From contig CAKSQP010000041.1 of the NCBI GenBank assembly GCA_934486965.1, positions 1 to 11,376 on the forward strand: a DNA stretch of 11,376 nt, given 5' to 3'. Below, one piece after another: positions 1-6,391 of this stretch. Below the pieces are notes generated by a model. It was not told where the DNA came from. It did no database searches and saw nothing but the letters and a program-made list of their open reading frames with translations. The position numbers and the translations under genes are program-made. This DNA is from an uncultured Eubacteriales bacterium. Lineage in GTDB: Bacteria > Bacillota > Clostridia > Oscillospirales > UBA644. Numbering within the stretch: the first letter of the stretch is position 1; each line of letters begins with the position of its first letter.

Positions 1-3
1 TTA

Positions 4-1767
4 TTATACTCTGTCTTTTACTTCTTTTTCGATTTTTTCGATAAATGCGTCGAGAGTCATCGTCTCGGTCTTGTCGGTTGCTCTGTCGCGAACCGCCACA
101 GTTCCCTCCTGAACTTCTTTTTCGCCGAGGATAAGCATATAGGGAACCCTGTCGACCTGACGTGCTTCTCTTATCATATATCCTATCTTTTCGTTTCTGT
201 TATCGAATTCGACGCGGAAGCCTTTCGCTTTCAGTTTTTCATAGACCGCGCGTCCGTATTCTTCGCTCTTCTGCGAAACGAGAAGAACTTTGACCTGAGT
301 CGGCGCGAGCCATGTCGGGAATTTGCCTGCAAAATGCTCGGTAAGAATTCCGATAAAGCGTTCGATAGAGCCGAAGCAGACGCGGTGTATCATTATCGGG
401 CGCTGTTTTTCGCCGTGTTCGTCGACATATTCAAGTCCGAAATTGAGCGGCATCTGGAAGTCAAGCTGAATTGTTCCGCACTGCCATGTTCTGCCGAGGC
501 TGTCTTCGAGGTGGAAGTCAATCTTCGGACCGTAGAAAGCGCCGTCGCCTTCGTTTATGATATACGGAAGACCGAGTTTTTCAAGCGCGCCTTTAAGTCC
601 GTTTGTCGCCGCCTCCCAGTCTTCGTCGCTTCCCATGCTGTCTTCGGGACGGGTCGAAAGTTCGATGAAATATTTGAAACCGAATTTCTCGTAAACTTCG
701 TTTATGAGGTGAACTACGCCCGAAATTTCATCGGTTATCTGGTCTTTGGTCATAAAGATATGAGCGTCGTCCTGAGTAAAGCAACGGACTCTGAAAAGAC
801 CGTGCAACGCGCCGCGGAGTTCGTGGCGGTGAACTATTCCGAGTTCGCCCACTCTGAGCGGAAGTTCGCGGTAACTGTGCGGCTGGCTCTTATAGACCAT
901 AACGCCGCCGGGGCAGTTCATCGGCTTTATGCAGTTTACTTCGTCGTCGATTATCGTGCTGTACATATTATCCTTATAATGATCCCAGTGACCGCTGGTC
1001 TCCCAGAGTTTTCTGTTCATTATAAGAGGAGTCGAAACTTCGACATAACCGTCGCGGTAGTGAATTTCTCTCCAATAGTCGATGAGGGCGTTCTTTATCG
1101 CCATTCCTTTCGGAAGGAAGAACGGGAAACCTACGGCTTCTTCGGCGAACATGAAAAGGCCCATTTCCTTGCCTATCTTTCTGTGGTCGCGTTTTTCGGC
1201 TTCCGCCTGAAGTTTTAAGAATTCGTCAAGGTCGGTCTGGTTTGCGAACGCTATCCCGTTTATACGGGTGAGCATCTTGTTTTTCTTGTCGCCTTTCCAG
1301 TATGCGCCCGACTGCTGGGTTATCTTGAACGCCTTGAGGGCTTTCGTGTAAGTGAGGTGAGGTCCTACGCACATATCGATATATTCGCCCTGCTGATAAA
1401 AACTTATTTTTGCGTCTTCGGCAAGGTCGCCGATGTGCTCTTCCTTATATTTTTCCTTTCTTTCGCGCATGAGTTTTACTGCGTCTTCTCTTGAAAGGGT
1501 AAAGGTCTTTATCGGAAGATTTTCCTTTACTATCTTTTTCATTTCCGCTTCGATTGCGGCAAGGTCTTCGTCGGTGAGTTTTACGTCGCCGAGGTCCACG
1601 TCGTAGTAAAACCCTTTTTCGGTCGCGGGACCGTAGGCAAAATCAGCCTCCGGATAGAGTCTTTTTATTGCCTGCGCCATGATGTGCGCTGCGGTGTGGC
1701 GGATTACATGAAGTTCTTCCTCCTGCGGAAGTTCGCGGACGACGCCGTCATTGTAGATCGCTTTCAT
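4..1767 (-). CDS. thrS: Threonyl-tRNA synthetase lacking the TGS domain
   Basis: Cytoplasmic class II synthetase that charges tRNA-Thr with threonine and hydrolyses mischarged Ser-tRNA-Thr; 587 residues. The editing domain comes first, with HxxxH at H24/H28 and the CxxxH pair C133/H137. The catalytic core follows, with zinc ligands C285 (in NCPGG), H336 and H461, and motif 3 at GSIERF. The C-terminal anticodon-binding domain begins near residue 490. The editing, C285 and H336 residues sit 49 positions earlier than in the E. coli enzyme (H73, H77, C182, C334, H385 from memory), so the roughly 60-residue N-terminal TGS domain is absent; only about 20 residues precede the editing domain. I chose the ATG at 1767 over an in-frame TTG at 1773 because AAAGGG lies 9 bases upstream of the ATG but only 3 from the TTG. 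The gene ends in tandem TAA codons. It has its own promoter and T-box leader. Confidence 0.97.
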   Translation of the reverse strand: MKAIYNDGVVRELPQEEELHVIRHTAAHIMAQAIKRLYPEADFAYGPATEKGFYYDVDLGDVKLTDEDLAAIEAEMKKIVKENLPIKTFTLSREDAVKLMRERKEKYKEEHIGDLAEDAKISFYQQGEYIDMCVGPHLTYTKALKAFKITQQSGAYWKGDKKNKMLTRINGIAFANQTDLDEFLKLQAEAEKRDHRKIGKEMGLFMFAEEAVGFPFFLPKGMAIKNALIDYWREIHYRDGYVEVSTPLIMNRKLWETSGHWDHYKDNMYSTIIDDEVNCIKPMNCPGGVMVYKSQPHSYRELPLRVGELGIVHRHELRGALHGLFRVRCFTQDDAHIFMTKDQITDEISGVVHLINEVYEKFGFKYFIELSTRPEDSMGSDEDWEAATNGLKGALEKLGLPYIINEGDGAFYGPKIDFHLEDSLGRTWQCGTIQLDFQMPLNFGLEYVDEHGEKQRPIMIHRVCFGSIERFIGILTEHFAGKFPTWLAPTQVKVLLVSQKSEEYGRAVYEKLKAKGFRVEFDNRNEKIGYMIREARQVDRVPYMLILGEKEVQEGTVAVRDRATDKTETMTLDAFIEKIEKEVKDRV

Positions 1768-1776
1768 TTTCAATTT

Positions 1777-1782
1777 CCCTTT
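1777..1782 (-). promoter_or_regulatory. thrS ribosome binding site
   Basis: AAAGGG lies 9 bases before the ATG at 1767. It decides the start: the in-frame TTG at 1773 would leave only 3 bases of spacing. The site lies downstream of the T-box terminator and outside its stem. Confidence 0.8.
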
Positions 1783-1784
1783 CT

Positions 1785-1834
1785 AAATAGGAAACACCCT
1801 TAAACGCGGGTATTTTCCCGTAGTTTTAAGGGTG
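1785..1834 (-). terminator. T-box regulatory terminator of thrS
   Basis: In the transcript CACCCUUAAA (1825-1834) can pair over 10 bp with UUUAAGGGUG (1795-1804). A small inner CGGG/CCCG hairpin lies at 1807-1820. The 5' arm is the same segment used as the 3' arm of the antiterminator, so the two structures exclude each other. The tail is UUUCCUAUUU, a U-tract broken by CC and A, which is weaker than usual. Confidence 0.85.
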
Positions 1835-1856
1835 CATAAGCACGGTTCCACCTTAA
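1826..1856 (-). promoter_or_regulatory. T-box antiterminator
   Basis: This has the canonical form. Helix A1 is UUAAGG (1851-1856) with CCUUAA (1826-1831). The 7-base bulge UGGAACC (1844-1850) includes the UGGN that pairs with the tRNA acceptor NCCA. Helix A2 is GUGC (1840-1843) with GCAC (1832-1835), closed by a UUAU loop. The bulge base A predicts a U discriminator in the sensed tRNA-Thr. The structure is mutually exclusive with the terminator. Confidence 0.92.
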
Positions 1857-1891
1857 TTTTTCACTCTTTAAGCCCTTTACGCGGACAGACG

Positions 1892-1917
1892 GCGCGGCAT
1901 ACTCTTTTCCGCCGCGC
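1892..1917 (-). other. GC-rich hairpin in the T-box leader (Stem III-like)
   Basis: GCGCGGC (1911-1917) pairs with GCCGCGC (1892-1898) over a 12-base loop. It lies between Stem I and the antiterminator, where Stem III is normally found. No U-tract follows, so it is structural rather than a terminator. Confidence 0.7.
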
Positions 1918-2031
1918 GGCTCGGGAACGGTCTTCGCGGATATCTGCATAAAAGCCTTACAGCCGAGGGCTTTCTCTCTGAAATGTTTCCGTCCGTTACT
2001 TTTTCCTTCACAGCCTTTCGAATTCCCCTGT

Positions 2032-2060
2032 ATTTTAGCACAAACATACGCCTTTGTCAA
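2032..2060 (-). promoter_or_regulatory. Sigma-A-type promoter of thrS
   Basis: The -35 box TTGACA (2055-2060) and the -10 box TAAAAT (2032-2037) are separated by exactly 17 bases. The -35 is a perfect consensus match and the -10 has one mismatch. An A-rich stretch upstream (about 2085-2097) could act as an UP-like element. It sits directly before the T-box leader, giving a predicted start near 2025. This implies constitutive initiation, with control left to the T-box. Confidence 0.9.
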
Positions 2061-2116
2061 GCATGGTTTTTGACGTAATTGCGACTTTTTTTCTTCCATA
2101 TTTTATAGGTATTGCC

Positions 2117-2131
2117 ATATCAATTTGATAT
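2117..2131. repeat. 15-base near-perfect palindrome
   Basis: ATATCAA (2117-2123) and TTGATAT (2125-2131) form a 7-bp inverted repeat around one central base. It lies just past the leuS terminator and about 57 bases upstream of the thrS -35 box. The sequence is AT-rich, so chance occurrence is possible. An operator for an unknown regulator is the alternative. I do not recognise the motif. Confidence 0.35.
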
Positions 2132-2166
2132 AAAAAGAGGGTCTGCAAAATAAAATCCGCAGACCC
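2131..2166 (-). terminator. Intrinsic terminator after leuS
   Basis: In the transcript GGGUCUGC (2159-2166) pairs perfectly with GCAGACCC (2139-2146) across a 12-base AU-rich loop, followed by UCUUUUUA. It begins 7 bases after the leuS stop codon. It closes the smc-to-leuS unit and insulates the thrS promoter from it. Confidence 0.93.
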
Positions 2167-2173
2167 AAAAGGT

Positions 2174-4579
2174 TTATTTTACAACTATGTTTATCATTTT
2201 GCCGGGAACGAAAATTTCCTTGACGACGGTTTTGCCTTCAATCTGTTTTGCAACCCTTTCGTCGGCTTTTGCCGCGGCTATCGCGTCGTCCTTTGAAACG
2301 TCCGCCGCAAAACGGAGGACCGCTTTGAGTTTTCCGTTTATCTGGACGGGAATATCTATCTCGTTTTCGACGGTTTTGGCTTCGTCGTATTCCGGCCACT
2401 TCGCTCTTGCGATAATGTCTTCAAAGCCCGCTCTTTCCCATATTTCCTCGGTGAGGTGGGGTGCGAACGGATTCAAAAGAAGCAGGAACGTCTTGAGATC
2501 TTTGCGGGTGATTTTGCCTGCGGCGTAAATTTCGTTTATAAGGCTCATCATCGCCGCTATCGCGGTGTTGAATTTGAGATCTTCGATATCCTCCGAAACT
2601 TTCTTTATCGTTTTGTGGAACGATTTTTCGAGGGCGGGGGAGAAGTCGTCGCCGTCGGTCAGGAGCGAATAGATACCGTCGACTCTTTCAAGGAAGCGGC
2701 GGCAACCTTTCATGCTTGAAGTCGACCACGGAGCCGATTTTTCAAAGTCTCCGATAAACATTTCGTAAAGACGGAGAGTGTCGGCGCCGTATTCGTTTAC
2801 GACATCGTCGGGGTTGACGACGTTTCCTCTCGACTTGCTCATCTTTTCGCCGTTTTCGCCGAGTATCATTCCGTGGGAAGTTCTCTTTGCGTAGGGTTCG
2901 GGCGTGGGAACGACGCCTATATCGTAAAGGAATTTATGCCAGAAACGGGAGTAAAGAAGGTGCAGGGTCGTATGTTCCATACCTCCGTTGTACCAATCGA
3001 CGGGCGACCAGTATTTGAGGGCTTCTTTGGAAGCAAGTTCCTTATCGTTGTGGGGATCCATATAGCGTAAGAAATACCAGGAAGAACCTGCCCACTGAGG
3101 CATGGTGTCGGTTTCTCTTTTGGCTTTTCCTCCGCATTTCGGACAGGTCGTGTTTACCCAATCGGTCATCTTCGAGAGGGGAGACTCGCCGGTGTCGGTC
3201 GGCTGATAACTTTCGACTTCCGGCAAAAGGAGCGGCAGTTCGCTTTCGGGGAGGGGGACTATTCCGCATTTTTCGCAGTGAACGACGGGGATAGGCTCGC
3301 CCCAGTATCTCTGGCGTGAAAATACCCAGTCGCGGAGTTTGTAGTTTACTTTTTCGTGTCCTATACCTTTTTCGGTAAGGTAGGAAATTATCTTTTTCTT
3401 TGCTTCTTCGACGGTAAGACCGTTAAGGAAGTCGGAATTGACAAGAGTGCCTGTCGCAATGTCGGTGAACGCCGCTTTTTCGATATCGCCGCCTGCGACG
3501 ACTTCGACCATCGGAAGACCGAAGACTTTCGCGAATTCCCAGTCTCTTTCGTCGTGAGCGGGGACCGCCATGATAGCGCCCGTTCCGTAGGTCATAAGAA
3601 CGTAGTCGGAAATGAAGATGGGAATTTCCTTTCCCGAAACGGGGTTTATCGCCTTTACGCCCTTTATTTCAACGCCCGTCTTTTCTTTTGCAAGTTCTGT
3701 TCTTTCGAAGTCGCTCTTTTTAGCGGCGGCTTCTCTGTAAGCCATAAGTTCGTCGAAATTCTCTATCTTGTCTTTCCACGCGTCGACATAGTGATGTTCG
3801 GGCGAAATAACCATATAGGTCGCTCCGAAAAGAGTGTCGGGACGGGTGGTGTAGACGGTGAGTTTTTCGCCTGCGGTCGTCGCAAAGTCGACTTCAGCGC
3901 CCGTCGAACGGCCTATCCAGTTTTTCTGCTGTGTTTTGACTCTCGGAATGTAATCCACAAGGTCGAGGTCTTTTATAAGTCTTTCGGCGTATTTGGTTAT
4001 ACGCAGGATCCACTGGGTCTTGTTCTTTCTTATAACGGGGCTTCCGCAACGTTCGCAGACGCCGTTTACGACTTCTTCGTTTGCGAGAACGCATTTGCAG
4101 GAGGTACACCAGTTTACAGCCATTTCGCTCTTGTAAGCGAGGTCGTTTTCGAGAAGTTTGAGGAATATCCACTGCGTCCATTTATAATAGGAAGGGTCGG
4201 TGGTGTTTATTTCTCTTGACCAGTCAAAGGAAAGGCCGAGAGACTTTATCTGTTTTTTGAAACGTTCGATGTTGTTCGCGGTGACGATTGCGGGGTGAAT
4301 ATTGTTTTTTATCGCGTAGTTTTCGGTGGGAAGACCGAAAGCGTCCCAGCCGATGGGATAAAGGACGTTATAACCCTGCATTCTTCTTTTGCGGGCAACA
4401 ATGTCAAGCGCGGTGTAAGGACGGGGGTGTCCGACGTGAAGCCCCTGTCCCGACGGATACGGAAACTCGATAAGCGCGTAGTATTTCGGCTTGGAGTGGT
4501 CGTCGGAGGCATGGAAACAGCCTTCTTTTTCCCATCTGTCCTGCCATTTTTTTTCAATAGTCTTGTGGTCGTAAGCCAT
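2174..4579 (-). CDS. leuS: Leucyl-tRNA synthetase
   Basis: Class I synthetase that charges tRNA-Leu and edits mischarged products; 801 residues, slightly shorter than the roughly 860 of the E. coli enzyme. The HIGH motif is HVGH at 48-51 and KMSKS is at 579-583. A zinc-finger-like insertion has C158/C161 and C175/C178, and a second set of cysteines is at C435/C438 and C479/C482. The CP1 editing domain spans about 220-405, with the threonine-rich TTRPDTLFG at 244-252 and AHDERD at 341-346, the region holding the conserved editing aspartate. The anticodon-binding domain follows (about 620-735), then a C-terminal tRNA-contact domain. The ATG overlaps the rsfS TAA by one base (TAATG), and AGAGGA lies 6 bases upstream. 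It is last in the operon and has no T-box of its own, unlike thrS. Confidence 0.98.
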   Translation of the reverse strand: MAYDHKTIEKKWQDRWEKEGCFHASDDHSKPKYYALIEFPYPSGQGLHVGHPRPYTALDIVARKRRMQGYNVLYPIGWDAFGLPTENYAIKNNIHPAIVTANNIERFKKQIKSLGLSFDWSREINTTDPSYYKWTQWIFLKLLENDLAYKSEMAVNWCTSCKCVLANEEVVNGVCERCGSPVIRKNKTQWILRITKYAERLIKDLDLVDYIPRVKTQQKNWIGRSTGAEVDFATTAGEKLTVYTTRPDTLFGATYMVISPEHHYVDAWKDKIENFDELMAYREAAAKKSDFERTELAKEKTGVEIKGVKAINPVSGKEIPIFISDYVLMTYGTGAIMAVPAHDERDWEFAKVFGLPMVEVVAGGDIEKAAFTDIATGTLVNSDFLNGLTVEEAKKKIISYLTEKGIGHEKVNYKLRDWVFSRQRYWGEPIPVVHCEKCGIVPLPESELPLLLPEVESYQPTDTGESPLSKMTDWVNTTCPKCGGKAKRETDTMPQWAGSSWYFLRYMDPHNDKELASKEALKYWSPVDWYNGGMEHTTLHLLYSRFWHKFLYDIGVVPTPEPYAKRTSHGMILGENGEKMSKSRGNVVNPDDVVNEYGADTLRLYEMFIGDFEKSAPWSTSSMKGCRRFLERVDGIYSLLTDGDDFSPALEKSFHKTIKKVSEDIEDLKFNTAIAAMMSLINEIYAAGKITRKDLKTFLLLLNPFAPHLTEEIWERAGFEDIIARAKWPEYDEAKTVENEIDIPVQINGKLKAVLRFAADVSKDDAIAAAKADERVAKQIEGKTVVKEIFVPGKMINIVVK

Positions 4580-4938
4580 TATTTATCCTCTCCCGTCAAT
4601 TCTTTTATGTCTATTTCCTCGGCGTCGCTCCAGAAACGCTCAAGGTTGTAAAATTCTCTTGCCTGCCTGCTGTAAATATGAATTATGATGTCCGCAAAGT
4701 CGAGAAGAACCCAACTTCCCGAACCTTTGCCCTCGCGGTGAAGCATTTTTTCGCCGCTTTCTTCAAGTTGATATTCACATTCGTCCGCAAGCGATTTTAT
4801 ATGCGTGCTGCTGTTTCCCGTGCAGATTATAAAATAGTCCGCAAGCACCGTCAGGTCATGAACTTTGAGCACTTTTATGTCTACGCCCTTTTTTGAGGAA
4901 AGAGCCCTGACCGCTGTTTTTACTTTTTCGGTGTTCAT
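4579..4938 (-). CDS. rsfS: Ribosomal silencing factor RsfS
   Basis: Small cytoplasmic protein (119 residues) of the RsfS/YbeB/Iojap family. Characterised members bind ribosomal protein uL14 and block joining of the 30S and 50S subunits when nutrients are scarce. Visible family hallmarks are ADYFIICTGNS at 33-43, HREGKGSGSWVLLDFADIIIH at about 67-87 and the C-terminal REFYNLERFWSDA at 94-106. Length is normal. The start overlaps the nadD-yqeK stop by four bases (ATGA), and a strong AAAGGAG lies 8 bases upstream. The stop overlaps the leuS start by one base. Placement between nadD-yqeK and leuS follows the usual order in Bacillota. Confidence 0.97.
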   Translation of the reverse strand: MNTEKVKTAVRALSSKKGVDIKVLKVHDLTVLADYFIICTGNSSTHIKSLADECEYQLEESGEKMLHREGKGSGSWVLLDFADIIIHIYSRQAREFYNLERFWSDAEEIDIKELTGEDK

Positions 4939-6101
4939 TCGATATTCTCCTTTGATTTATAGAACTCCGCGGCGTCGACGGTAAGAAAATAGACCGGACT
5001 TCCGCGTTTTTTTAAGTTTTCGATATTCCATATAAGCCCGCGCGCGGCGGCTTCGTCGATATTTTTCCGCGCAAGCGCCCTGTAATATTCCACATCGTCA
5101 TAACTTCTTGTCGGCTCGGTGAAATCCGAAACGTACAAAAGCGTTTCGATCAGGGTCATGTCGGGTTTGGCGGTGGTGTGATACCTTATCGCCGAGATTA
5201 TTCCCTCGTCTTCTATTCCGAATTCGTTTCTTGCGTAAAAACTGCCCGTTACCGCGTGGAAAAGTTGGGGGGAACGGAGAAACGCTTCGTCGGGTTCAAA
5301 TCCGTTTTCTTTCATATAGGAAAGGTGCCATTCGTCGGGGAAATTTTTTGTCGCGTCGTGAAGCAGTCCCGCAACTTCGGCGCGGCGGACGTCGCACCCG
5401 TAAAGGGCGGCAAGTTCGGTTATCTCTTTTGCAACGCCGAGCGAATGACGGAAGCGGGATTCCTTTAGTATCGGTTTTATTTTGCCGACAATTTCATCGT
5501 TTGTCGGAAGCCCGTAGGCTTTTTTTACCCGCTCTTTTGCCGCGGGTACGACAAGAGAAGAAATATCTTCGCCGTTTCTTGCTTTTTGCCTTATTTCCGT
5601 TGAAGAAACCACCGTCGGCGTCTCTTTACCGAGAATGATTTTCGCTCCGAATTTCTTTTCGAGAAAAAGTTTTTTTTCTTCGAGCGCGGCAAGGTCGTTA
5701 CCCGTCCGTGAAAATGCGGCAATTGTTGCGGCGGCGAAAATTCTTTCGGGCTCTTTCCATTCGTCGAGCGTTAAAAGCATATCCGAGCCTACATATAAAT
5801 AAAGCACGTCGTTTTTATATTTTTCGCGGAACGTCTCAAGCGTTATATAGGTGTAACTTTTTCCGCCGCGAAGAATTTCGAAATCGGAAACTTCGACGTT
5901 ATTTAGGTCGGAAGTCGAAAGTCTTGCAATTTCGAGCCTTACGCAGTCCGAAACCGTCTTTTCCGCAATTTTATGCGGCGGGACGGACGTCGGAATGACG
6001 AAAACGCGGTCGAGCCGACATTCCTTTATGAAGTTTTCGAGCGCGCGGCGGTGTCCCGCGTGAAAGGGGTTGAAACTCCCCCCGAAAATTCCGATTTTCA
6101 T
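4935..6101 (-). CDS. nadD-yqeK: NadD-YqeK fusion: NaMN adenylyltransferase / HD-domain Ap4A hydrolase
   Basis: One 388-residue frame joins two normally separate neighbours. Residues 1 to about 197 are NadD, which makes deamido-NAD from nicotinate mononucleotide and ATP. It shows the nucleotidyltransferase start GIFGGSFNP, HAGH at 14-17, PTSVPPHK near 37-44 and SSTEIR at 166-171. Residues from about 203 onward are a YqeK-type HD phosphohydrolase, with H219, HD at 248-249, H282, H308 and D326 as the expected metal-site residues. Characterised YqeK proteins cleave Ap4A symmetrically to ADP. There is no stop or internal break, and both active-site sets are intact, so both activities are expected. 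The ATG overlaps the yhbY TGA (ATGA). I see no Shine-Dalgarno sequence upstream, so translation probably depends on coupling to yhbY. A single-nucleotide assembly error at the join is possible but unlikely. Confidence 0.93.
   Translation of the reverse strand: MKIGIFGGSFNPFHAGHRRALENFIKECRLDRVFVIPTSVPPHKIAEKTVSDCVRLEIARLSTSDLNNVEVSDFEILRGGKSYTYITLETFREKYKNDVLYLYVGSDMLLTLDEWKEPERIFAAATIAAFSRTGNDLAALEEKKLFLEKKFGAKIILGKETPTVVSSTEIRQKARNGEDISSLVVPAAKERVKKAYGLPTNDEIVGKIKPILKESRFRHSLGVAKEITELAALYGCDVRRAEVAGLLHDATKNFPDEWHLSYMKENGFEPDEAFLRSPQLFHAVTGSFYARNEFGIEDEGIISAIRYHTTAKPDMTLIETLLYVSDFTEPTRSYDDVEYYRALARKNIDEAAARGLIWNIENLKKRGSPVYFLTVDAAEFYKSKENIE
4947..4953 (-). promoter_or_regulatory. rsfS ribosome binding site
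   Basis: AAAGGAG, a near-perfect Shine-Dalgarno sequence, lies 8 bases before the rsfS ATG and inside the end of the nadD-yqeK gene. It suggests that rsfS is translated well in its own right despite the ATGA overlap. Confidence 0.8.
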
Positions 6102-6391
6102 TTTTTAAGAACTATCTTCGGGTCTTTTTTGCGCGGACGGTATAAAATATATTTTGTGCCGATGACCTGAACGATATCCGCCTTGCATATCTCGGCGGTC
6201 TGCTGAGCCGCTTCTCTCGGAGAAATAAACGAGGTCTCAAGGCACTGTATTTTTACAAGTTCCCTTGCTTCGAGAACGTCGTTGAGTTGCTTTATCGTCT
6301 GATCGGTTATTCCGCCTTTGCCTATCTGCAAAACGACCTCGGTGCTGTTCGCAAGACCTCTGAGGTAGGCTCTCTGTTTAGTCGTTATCAA
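6098..6391 (-). CDS. yhbY: YhbY-family RNA-binding protein (CRM domain)
   Basis: Single-domain CRM/YhbY protein of 97 residues, with a KH-like fold that binds RNA. Family members associate with pre-50S particles, and a role in ribosome assembly is inferred. Hallmarks are the N-terminal TTKQRAYLRGLA, the GKGG loop at 24-27, EARELVKI at 41-48 and VIGTKYILYR at 76-85. I place the start at the TTG at 6391. The encoded N-terminus then matches the family from its first residues, AAAGG lies 10 bases upstream, and there is no ATG nearby in frame. The start overlaps the end of rdgB by 14 bases and the stop overlaps the nadD-yqeK start by four. Confidence 0.93.
   Translation of the reverse strand: MITTKQRAYLRGLANSTEVVLQIGKGGITDQTIKQLNDVLEARELVKIQCLETSFISPREAAQQTAEICKADIVQVIGTKYILYRPRKKDPKIVLKK

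Larger units (their letters stand above)
1785..2025 (-). ncRNA. Threonine T-box riboswitch leader
   Basis: This cis-acting leader senses uncharged tRNA-Thr and controls read-through into thrS. Stem I spans about 1918-2015: base helix GGCU/AGCC (2012-2015 with 1918-1921), a K-turn-like GUGA/CGAG junction, helix GGAA/UUCC, then the specifier loop. That loop has AGUA on its 5' side (1997-2000) and GAAGACC on its 3' side. The specifier codon is ACC at 1929-1931, a threonine codon matching the gene. Above it lie helix CGGA/UCCG, the AG bulge AGAGAG (1974-1979) and an AAAGCC/GGCUUU apical hairpin with a GGCUGUAA-type loop. A 7-bp GC hairpin follows at 1892-1917, then the antiterminator and terminator. 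Transcription should start near 2025, about 7 bases after the -10 box. Helices were drawn by hand; Stem II is not clearly resolved. Confidence 0.93.

Noticed and set aside
334..1218. Open frame of 294 codons on the plus strand inside thrS
   Set aside because: It is antisense to conserved ThrRS catalytic and editing sequence, shows no domain of its own, and results from codon bias. The same applies to 3356-4219 within leuS.
1800..2099. Open frame of 99 codons on the minus strand between leuS and thrS
   Set aside because: It covers the thrS promoter and the whole T-box leader, including the terminator. Its protein has no recognisable motif, and the RNA structure explains the sequence.
2101..2130. 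Second promoter with TTGATA and TATAAA boxes upstream of the main thrS promoter
   Set aside because: The spacing between the boxes is only about 10 bases, and at 17 bases the -10 is poor. The TTGACA/TAAAAT pair downstream is far better.
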